Shown here piece after piece: positions 47,601 through 56,591 of a DNA stretch of 64,000 bases. The first letter of the stretch is position 1. Every line of letters starts with the position of its first letter. Origin of the DNA: Chiua virens. Lineage: Eukaryota; Basidiomycota; Agaricomycetes; Boletales; Boletaceae. The translations under genes and the position numbers were made by a program. Below the pieces are notes generated by a model. That model searched no databases, had not been told where the DNA came from, and worked only from the letters and a program-made list of their open reading frames with translations. Where the stretch lies: positions 124,001 through 188,000 of the forward strand of contig JAHNUO010000019.1 in assembly GCA_019787685.1 (NCBI GenBank). The letters run 5' to 3'.

Positions 47601-49173
47601 ACCTCCAAGAACAGTCAGAACACTTACTTCCTATGAATGAGAGAACATGGTGGGAGCAGACATGGACATGGATCAGAATCACTCTGAGACCTCCAAGAAC
47701 AGTCAGACCACTTACAATCTATGAATGAGGGAACATGGTGGGAGCAGACATGGACATGGATCAGAATCACTCTGAGACCTCCAAGGACAGTCAGACCACT
47801 TACATACTATGAATGAGAGAATGTAATAGGAGCAGACATGCACATGGATCAGAATCACTCTATATTTCTCAATTTGATCACATTTCTTACCTGCCAATAT
47901 TTGTAAGTACTTCACATCCATATAGAAATTCCACACTTTCATACATTGATGTGTGGGAACCATATACCCATTCTTCTCATCAAGGACTCTTGCTCTTTCT
48001 GATCAAACCTTCCTACTGGAGACAATTTGCCACCAATGAATGGCACCAAAGTTCTATGACATATATCATGTGTAATTCACTAAACAATCCTAAACATTAA
48101 TAAAGGGTCACATACCTGTCAACAGCATATTTCATACAAAGCATGATGTTTGCACTTTGTGTGGTCACAAACAGCATTTCCAAACTTTCATCATTCAAAG
48201 CAGCTGCAGTTTTTTCTAGCACAATCTTACATCCTTCATTGGACTTCTGCATATCTGCAAAAAAATTCACATAATGAGATACCTCCATCTCACCTACTCC
48301 AATTTCATACCAACCTTTGACTTCAGCATACACTTTGGGGGGGTTTTTTCTTTTTTGCAATCTTTCCCAAATTCTACTATTCTTTACCATGCTTTCCTCG
48401 ACTTCCTTCACCTTGGCAAGTCTTTCCTGTTCAGGTAGTTTCTTCTCCTCGGCTGTCAACGCAGCCACTGCCAACACTTGCAATGCATCACATTTTGTGA
48501 ACACAACCACAACAGGCACTGTCCCGAAAATACAATAAAAATAACACAATGAATGGACATTTAAGAAAAACCTACCATTTCCTGTTTCACATTCATCAAA
48601 AAACCTTTCCTCTGCGGTCAAGATAGCGCGGTGTATCTGATCCATCGGGATACAGTACCTATCCAACAGTTGTGGTTAGCACGCCATAAGTGACTCTGTG
48701 TGTTTACCATATAGCGTGGACACGCTCCTCGAGGAATCTCGTCTTAGCTCGCTCGGCGACAAAGTCCTTCATCTTGTTAAACTCGTCGACACTACCGGCT
48801 TCAAACCCACGGGAGTCATGGAAGACAAAGCCGCGGTTGCTTCGGAAGACCATCTCGTTCTCGATGTTGTGTTCTCCCCGCTTGGGACATGTGAGGTGGT
48901 GATAACGAGGGTTGATGGTAATCCTGGTATTCACCTCTGCAGACTCTTCGATCTGTGCCAGATCGACCTGATCACGGGCCACCAATCCACTTGTGAGATC
49001 AAAAACCTCAAGTTGGCATACAAACATACCATTTTCCCTTCTCCGTCATAGATCTCTGGATTCTCCTTCGAATTACAGATTTGCTTAAGAAGTGTCGTCT
49101 TGCCAGCGTTGGCCCGGCCGATGACAAGGATTCGGAACCGTCCAAATTTCTGTCTGATATCGTCGATCTGCAT
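44621..49173 (-). CDS. P-loop GTPase with a 29-unit array of single-codon microexons (GTPase 2)
   Basis: Paralogue of the gene at 25629-30569 and, unlike most of the duplicated block, still open. First exon 49030-49173 with GRANAGKT; G3 DSRG and G4 TKCD are kept. The WFPHIN exon is 47945-48053. Then come 29 exons of 3 nt from 47804 to 45388, three more 3-nt exons outside the repeat at 45330 (GAT), 45258 (CAG) and 45204 (GAG), and exons 45131-45148 (LLHSPQ), 45018-45068, 44914-44962 and 44621-44865. Phases match GTPase 1 throughout, giving about 447 aa if every microexon is used. Outside the array the two proteins differ by scattered substitutions; within it the codon order is almost entirely different. 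Biological role unknown. Confidence 0.82.
45388..47806 (-). repeat. 29-unit tandem array: intron plus one hypervariable codon
   Basis: Same unit as the array at 26396-29202, spacing mostly 88 with variants 86, 87, 68 and 67. Codons by first plus-strand coordinate: GCT at 47452, 47364, 46926, 46664, 46576, 46051, 45875; CAA at 47276, 46488, 46400, 46225, 46137, 45611; GAT at 47540, 47188, 47100, 45456; CTT at 46750, 45523, 45388; TAT at 47804, 45787; ATT at 47716, 46313; GAA at 47628, 45699; CGA at 47014, 46838; ACT at 45963. Donors are GTAAGT except GTGAGT before 46576. Acceptors end TAG, or CAG in the units at 45875 and 45963. The two shortest introns are the last two in mRNA order. Confidence 0.93.
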
Positions 49174-49483
49174 GATAGTAAAAATTGAAGCGAGTGGCTT
49201 GATGGATAGGAATGGTGTTGAGCGCGCAAGAGACAGCCCGCGATTGCTCGTTAGAGCGTGTATCAACAACCCACAACAACCCATCCGAGTTTGTGTTATC
49301 GAATTTAAATGATTTACACAAAGCTAATCAGTCGAGCTAGATAACTCCTGCACCTCGCCCTCGCCCTCGCCCTCGCCAAGGTCACCATCTCCTCTCTTAT
49401 TTCTCCGCCCGGCCTGCCGAGATTGATTACAGGGACACGGGTTGGTTCTTCCTTCCAGCCTTCTCATCGCCGTCTCACCAGGT
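49174..49483. other. Upstream region of GTPase 2
   Basis: Promoter side of GTPase 2, nearly identical to 30570-30870. At about 49353-49378 a CCCTCG hexamer is expanded to several copies relative to the left duplicate. Confidence 0.5.
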
Positions 49484-49555
49484 CTCGTGACCAGCCGTCT
49501 AAAAGAGGCAACTGTGCAAGCCGTCGATAGACTCTTTTAGACGGCTGGTTACGAG
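49484..49555. repeat. 72-nt perfect-arm hairpin, only in the right duplicate
   Basis: Arms 49484-49507 and 49532-49555 are 24 nt each and pair with a single mismatch; the loop is also 24 nt. The core of the arm is CCAGCCGTCTAAAAGAG. In the left duplicate the same place (about 30870-31045) holds unrelated sequence. Could be a MITE-like insertion, a small-RNA precursor or a repair scar. Confidence 0.85.
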
Positions 49556-49799
49556 TCTAATACATGACTATCAATAAGATGATTGTCTCACGAGCCGAAG
49601 CATGAACTTCATTGTTACCCCAGCATACTCGGCGTTTCTGGCGTTAGCTCAGATCTGGGAGAAGGTACTCTGGGTAGCCTCATTCAACTAAATGACCAAT
49701 GACGATCTTCAGATTGGCCCGTGGCGCAGCAACGAAATGAGGTTCAAGGAGACAAGGAGACATGATGCTCAACACGACGATCGCGCCTATATCAGGGCT

Positions 49800-51650
49800 T
49801 CATGCAGTTCTTTGATTGCGGAAACAAAGTAACAAGGGAAGCCAAAACAACCAAGATCGACGGAAGAAACTTGATATTTTCGGCAGCGAACCTCTGTGGC
49901 GGTAGAACCGATTCAACCGATGTAGCAGAAAGTGTTGGGGAACAACATCACAGCATAATATTCGCTGGAGGATGTGGGACTCAAGAGATTTCCTCTCGCT
50001 CTGGAGCAAGAGGATCCTGTGATACAATAGTTTCGTTGGTCGCCGTTGCGGTTCTGTGCCCAGCCGAGTTTCCATGTCTCAGCGTCGAGGGATTTTTTTT
50101 TCCGCCGCTACATGGCCACAAAGATTTACGAGCTCAGGAACTTGCGTAGCTCTCGTACGAAGTTCGTCATTCGCCCGTGTGTTCTTTTCTTGAGGAGGTC
50201 CGCCAACCCTTTCCATCAGGCCATGTCAGCGTGCAAAGCCTTGAGACGACCCTTGATATCAGTGAGCACACGTGGATCCAAATCGCTGAGCCAAAGAAAA
50301 GAGATACCTCGTAGAACGCCTTGATCGTTGCGACACCTTCATGCGCTTGTCCCTCAGCTATTTTCACCCTCTTCTCCAGCTCTAGGTTCTCATCCTGCAC
50401 GGAACTGACGAAAGCGGGTGCTTGTGCATATTGTTCGTGGAAGAAGTCTGTCCTTCTGAGCAGAAGCCGTGGTAGACCTCAGCGACTCCACGGACTTCCT
50501 CGAGAGAACGTAACAAGGATTCTTGTTTTTTCCTGCAGTGCCGCACACTCGCTGTCCCATCTGGCCTTTTCCTCAACCCACGAAGTCTTCTTGGCCTCCG
50601 ACCACTTCACCCGGTCCTCGTCCAGTTCCCCGCAGACTTTGGCTGGCGCAGCCAACTCTTCTGGTCGTTGTGTCATGGCACTCAGCAGAGGATCGCGTTC
50701 CTTCGTCCAGGCGACACGTTTGGCCTCCAATGCCGATAACTGAATGTGAACCTCTTCAGCTCGTGCAGCTGCATCCGATAACTCGGTGCCACACGCCAGG
50801 AGACTCGTCCTTTCCTCGGACGTCGCCTTGTGCTGGGTCTGCCACACCGAGGAATCACTCTCCCAATTGCAACCCTCCTTGGCCTGTCGAGCGTGCTCCG
50901 CTTCCCAGTCAGCGAGAACGGGACCTGTCAGGTCTGAGGACTGTCGGACGGTGAGTTCGGCCTTCATGCCCTGGAACTTGTTACGCTCCTCAGACAACTT
51001 GGGCTCAAGCCCTGCTGAATCACCTCGGACTTGACACTCAGCAAGGAAAGGGCTTCGCTGAGCCATCTTTTCGGCAAGTCGGTCTAAACGAGGCTAGTGG
51101 TATGAGTTTGGATCCAAATATTGTAATGGACAACGCACCAAAAATTCCGGGACTGGGCGGCGATGAGAACTGGCGAGTTGATCAGATGGCGATGGCTGTT
51201 CCTTCGTGGCGTGGCCATTGGCTGACCTGAACATTAATCCTGGCTTGTTGAAGGTCCAGAAGGACATTTGGGATGCTCAACGTCCGTGATTTCTCCGCTG
51301 TGGAGGGAGCGCTAAATCACTTGTCAGTTACGCTGAACACTGGTTTCATGAGACGCGGATCACCCCTGGGAACCCGGGAGCGGGCAGTTGCACAACATTC
51401 CCCTCGTCCATGACTCCAGATACAGGAGTAGACGATCTTCTTGACGAAGCTTTATCTGTAAGCGGTGCCTCCCTGCCTCGCTCATTGGCCTCGCCTCGTT
51501 GTACTCCAGGGAGTCCGAAACCGTACCGTTCATCCCTCCATTCAGATCGATCGATCACTCCATCCCATCGGGTTTGTGATAGGTGTCCCTTGAGTGGCGT
51601 TCCGCGCGCACCCAACCTGTATAACATGGAAGGGAACACCATTGGTAATG
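49800..51650 (-). pseudogene. Truncated copy of the chromodomain/coiled-coil gene (right duplicate)
   Basis: Counterpart of 31399-33095. Holds the coiled-coil stretch VRQSSDLTGPVLADWEAEHARQ (50.9 kb) through MTQRPEELAAPAKV and part of the following exon, then VDLCG-like remnants near 50100. No chromodomain; several frameshifts. Confidence 0.8.
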
Positions 51651-51699
51651 CCGGTGTTCATGACCCGACCACGGGAGGGTGTAGTCCTCTCATGCATCG

Positions 51700-53165
51700 A
51701 AAGCGACTTGTGCATCGTTTTAGCAGAAGTGAAGGAGTAAGATTTAGGGCTTGAAGGAGAGAGCGCAGAGCCTGAAAAGAGAATGACCGTAGAGCAGCCG
51801 CCCATGCTCCAGAGAGGGGTATGTGGCTCAGGACTCGCGAGGGGACGATTCAGGTAGTCATCAACTTGTTGTTACTGCTCTCCCCCATTCTGTTTCCAGA
51901 GTGTCGAACACGGCATGAGACATTTTGCTTGCCCGTGTGGGTGGTCATCAAAACCTATTCAAAAATCAGGAAATCGATCAATTCAAGCGCCTGGACGACA
52001 CACTCTTCGTTTAGCCCCCGTCCGAACTAAATTTAGTAGCGGTGACGGCTCTCTAACATCTGATGTCTCCACACAGCAATAAGTTTTGGAGGGGCCATCA
52101 GGATCGCTGCGCGCCCAAATCTAATAGAGAATCCCTCGGTGCCGATGGTTCTGCTGCCTAGTGGGGACAATGGCATCTCTGAACAGGGAACAGGTAAGAG
52201 AAACGAAGAGAGGGGAAATGAGGACCTATCGCAAGAGTTGTCGTATTGACAGAAATACCAAGATTCGACTGCCAACGTTGAGGAGTGACAATCCAACGAC
52301 ATTGAGCTTGAGAACGATGGGGTACAAGTACACGGGTCCGTGATGCTGCGAGCGGGTTTGGAAGGCAGAGTTGGGGAAGTCAATCGCGTGCAGCTGCTGG
52401 TAGGGGCAACAAGAGAAGGTTGGTCCTTGTCTTCATTCCACTGCAAGTGGAGAATAACAGACTTCATGGCGCACTGAACAAAAAGAGGGACGACAAGACG
52501 AGATACAGCTACATACCATCGTTTGCTTCCCTGTCGCTGCGAACCACTGAACCACGTTGTTCAATGCTTTACCGACATTGCGAAACCTAGCGTTCAAATG
52601 GAATCGCAACCTCCCAACTAAGAGAGGTTGTCACTTCTTCGAAATAAAGATCAACCACGCTTCCAGAGGAATGAAAACAAAATGCTCACTAGTCGAAAAT
52701 ACCGTCAATCGTCACGGTGACCACTCTCGCCTTCGTCCGCGCCACCAGAAAATCCCAGAAAACCAGGGCCTATCTACTCCCGCACTGACAAGGATGCGCT
52801 CTAAAAGAGCGACAGCACGGATACCATTCAAGTGACCGGACAACTGTTGAAGAGCCATGAACGTGACCAAGGAGAACAGGAGTACACGTCCTGTGTGGAT
52901 TTTGAGTACCAGCAGATCATACGGACAAGTACGACCTACCCGACGTCATGGGAGTCAGTGACGAATACCTGTAAGATAATAATATACCAGAGAACGATTA
53001 AGAATTATGAGCGTAAATCATACCCTCTTTTGCAAAGGAAACTACACGACTATGTGGCTTTTACTTGCAGAAATTTCTTCATCTCGTCGGTTTCCATGTC
53101 CAAGACACGGATCGTGTTGTCATACAACCCGGTGATGAGTCGTTTGCATAGAACCTGGAATAAAC
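51700..53165 (-). pseudogene. Truncated copy of the F-box/WD40 gene (right duplicate)
   Basis: Counterpart of 33255-34640 with the same order of fragments, including [11 protein letters not shown] near 52.1 kb, [12 protein letters not shown] near 52.45 kb and the WD-repeat pieces at 52.6-53.15 kb. F-box absent; frames broken. Confidence 0.8.
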
Positions 53166-53259
53166 AAATACAACCACTCTGATGACAATTTCAAGAGCAA
53201 AGCATTACGTATACTTGGTAGCAAGGGATAAAGAATTCGACCTCGTCAACTACCCATAC

Positions 53260-54002
53260 GACATCCAAGTCGCTCCACCTTTCCAAGTGGCTTTCCAACA
53301 CACATCTTCGTCCGCTTCACGCCATCACACTCTGCCACAGAAGCCCGGGTCGCACATCTACTTCTGCCAGCTCAATCTCACCGCTCAATGAGTCCCTCCT
53401 CTTCTGGATCCATTTGGTAGTTCTTCATGAATGGTCCGTTCACGTCTAACTCGCTCGCTCTTGTGTGTATCGTTTAGACTAGCGTTTGTACCAGGTAATG
53501 ACGCCAAACCCCCAGCCAGGCGCCTATATTCCATCGACTCATCACATGTCAGCTCACTTCCTGCTCGTAAGCCGTTTGGAATGTTACATATTATTTTCTT
53601 GCTAACATGTTATGCCAACAGGCTCTCGCTATTAATATCGCTTCATCCACTTCACTGCCTCTATGCCGGTCTCGAGCATAATGGCGCGTTGTACGATGTT
53701 GTTCGTTGGGTTCACTGGTCCACGTTTACTATCCGCCCGCTTGTACCGCCCATGCAATCGCAAACACACTCTCGATCGCGTGCTGCGGACCTGGCGTCTT
53801 CCCGCCTAGAATGGAGTCGCTGGCCACCAAGATTCGGAACGAGAACGAGAAGGACAACAGACGGGTGTGGCGGATCTTATGAGAAAAGAGGTAGGTATTT
53901 TGCGCTGGAATTACATGTGACGCCAGAGCTGATGCGCGCATAGACAGCCGTCCCGGGGAGATATGGCTCCGGGCTGTGCAAGTGAAGGAACACATAATGT
54001 GA
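53260..54002 (+). pseudogene. Short decayed copy of the 21.3-kb gene (right duplicate)
   Basis: Counterpart of 34780-36561 with a larger internal deletion: it runs from exon-1/exon-2 fragments directly into the C-terminal exons (HNGALYDVVRWVHWSTFTIRPL near 53.68 kb, then ADLASSRLEW). About 1 kb of the left copy is missing. Confidence 0.8.
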
Positions 54003-54352
54003 TTGTGAACGGTGGATGACTATCTCTTATCTGGATGGATGTGATCCCCCGTGCCGTTTGATGCGCAGTTGATATTTCGAAACCTGGGGACTCTCATTTT
54101 CTTTCTTCATGTCGACGTATGCACGGTGCCTTGGCTCTGGTTGTTTTCTGTTCTCATCTCGCCGTATCCTAGAAAGAGAAAAGACGTAGTTTACTTGCTT
54201 AGCATGCAAATATCATAATTGAGGTTGATTTCTTATACACGTGATCGAACGCGTCGTGAATTTCGCTCTATCATTCTTGCGCACTGTCAGTGATCGTCCC
54301 GCCGTCCCTCTTTCTGATTGCAAGGGCCTATCTCGTCCTTCCATTCATCGAC

Positions 54353-55508
54353 ATGTTCCAGACATACGCCATTCTCCTCGTCGGTACTTGCATCCCCATC
54401 GCCTTGGGCTCTGTATACCCCACACAACCGACCCAAGCAACGGTGTGGACGGCGGATCGACCCGAACTGGTGAGCTGGATCGAAAACTGGAAGTACCCCA
54501 CGCTGAGCAAGATGGGCGCCTTCGACGTGTCATTGTGGTGTGCGGACGTGAGTCGGTGTCAAGCATCCGAGTAATGCGAACTGATGATTGTGTTTGATGA
54601 CGACGCGATAGACGTACCTGGCGCAACTTGCGTCGGGGGTGGATCCCATGGCAAAGACGCGTTCGGTGACGGTGACGGTCCCAGCGGGGGTGGTAAGACT
54701 CGGAGCGGGAGTGAAGTAGTAGGTGTCTCCGTTTCTCGTCTCTGATTTACGTGTAGTGCGTGGGTGACGTGGCTTGTTTGGGCGAGGTTGCGGGTGGTGC
54801 CTTGGTCGCTGCTGGATCGCTGTTCTTTGAATTGCATTTAGCCTTGCGGGGTAGGGTGGACAACGCCGAGTCGATGTTCGCCCAAGTGGGCACGACGCGC
54901 GTGATGGGTTTGTCGATTGGATCTCGTATCTCGACCGTCGAGATGTGGGATGGTGTTGGGGTGGCATGGATGATGTATGTCAGGGTCGTTTGCTTTTTCT
55001 CGCTCCGACGCTACCGCATGCATACTCTACCACCCTCGCTGACTCTGCCCACAGCACACTTCGGTTTACGACGAGCAAGCCGGTCGACACGGTAATCTAT
55101 TCGGCTGATTTCGTGATCGTGTCTGGGAATGCCACCGCGGGGTCGGTAGTAATAGGTACGACCTCGAGTACTATGAGTGGGGCTGCGAGTACGGGGAGCA
55201 GCATCACTTTGGCGATGCAGAACGGGACCGAATCTGGATTTCGGACAGTGGTGACGACTCGGAGCACTGGGCCCTCGTCGCCGTCTTCTTGGACGACCAG
55301 CGCGACGGCACCCTCGAACTCTGGATCGACGACACCCTCGGGGACCCCACCGCCGTTGGGCAACATACCAGTCCAGGGTGGTGCACAGGGAGAGGATCAA
55401 CGTGCGTCGAGCGCGGCACGGACTCGAGGCATGGACATGGAGAAGGCCAAGTTTCGGTTCGTGTTCGTGTTTTGGCCGGTGTTGATGGGGATTTCGATGG
55501 CATTGTGA
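54353..55508 (+). CDS. Kre9/Knh1-like Ser/Thr-rich GPI-anchored cell-surface protein, copy 2
   Basis: Signal peptide MFQTYAILLVGTCIPIALG; then VYPTQPTQATVW..RPELVSWIENWKYPTLSKMG, a pattern typical of fungal Kre9/Knh1-type proteins linked to cell-wall beta-glucan; exon 2 starts after GACGCGATAG (about 54611) with TYLAQLASGVDPMAKTRSVTVTVPAG; a later exon begins after GCCCACAG (about 55054) with the TLRFTTSKPVDTVIYSADFVIV strand; then a Ser/Thr-rich linker and the GPI signal ending FRFVFVFWPVLMGISMAL at 55508. Unlike the left copy, the Trp codon after IEN is intact. The stretch 54.70-55.05 kb does not fit the family cleanly, so the middle exon or exons are uncertain and the gene could still be damaged. 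Confidence 0.6.
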
Positions 55509-55679
55509 CGGCCCGCAGCGTTTTTTTTTTTTCGAGCTATAGTGTATGCAAGTTTTGTACGATGGCATTGGTTTGTAGTGTATGAATGTGTTTTTCTTTT
55601 CACCAACAACTTAACAGCTTGGCAGCACTTTTTCGAGGTCCCCATCGACAAACAGATTTCGTTCTATAATGAAACCATC

Positions 55680-55960
55680 TATCGGACTCAAAGGTCGATG
55701 GTAAACCCGGTACTCACCTCCGCAGACTCTTGGATCTGTGCCGTATCGACCTGATTGCAGACGATCAGTGCACCAGCGAGATCAGAAATCCAAGGATAGC
55801 ATGCAAACGCACCTTTCTTCCCTTTCCGTCATAGATCTCTGGATTCTCCGTCGAGTTACAAATTTGCTTGAGCCGGGCCATCTTGCCAGTGTTGACCCAG
55901 CCGATGACAAGGATTCGGAACCGTCCGAATATCTTTCTGATGCTCGTCAACCTGTATGGT
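55680..55960 (-). pseudogene. N-terminal fragment of a GTPase gene (right duplicate)
   Basis: Counterpart of 38270-38560, more decayed: the Walker A region reads GWVNTGKMAR instead of GRANAGKTTL, losing both the conserved Ala and the Ser/Thr. Only the first two exons are present. Confidence 0.8.
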
Positions 55961-56591
55961 AAGAATTGAAGCGGGTGGCTTGATGGATAGGTATTAATCT
56001 GTTGAACGTTGAGCGCAAGAGAACGATTCGAGTTGCTTCTGAGTCATCCCACAAATTTAAAATCGGTGATGCGATCCCCAGCCTCATGAGCCAGCGAGGG
56101 GAGAGGTGAAGGTGAAGGTTGTCACAGGAGCTCATTCTGCAACTAAATGACCAACGGCACTTGCTGCGACGAAATGATACTCAAAGAAACAAGTCAATAT
56201 GATGCTCAGCACGACGATTGCACCTACTAGTACATCAAGATCTTTCCAATATTGAACCTACCACTAAGTAATCGTTAGCGGCGATAGAACCGATTCGAAA
56301 ACAGTAAGTGGAAGATGGCGGAAAATGTCGGGGTATTGAACGGACGCGGAAGGTGAGTTCTTTAACATCGCTGCGAAACGTGGGATGTTGAGAGCCGACG
56401 GAAAACTACGAAAAGCAGACCAAATTAACGGGAACACAGGAAAAAATGGTTCGTCATCCGCTGGCGAACGGCCCTCAGTGTACCCACTGGCAATTACCTT
56501 CTTCATACGATGCTCACAATTCCAGATATAAAGACCAGATAGAAAAGCAAGGCGTGAAATTACACAGCACATCTGAAACACGACCACGGTG

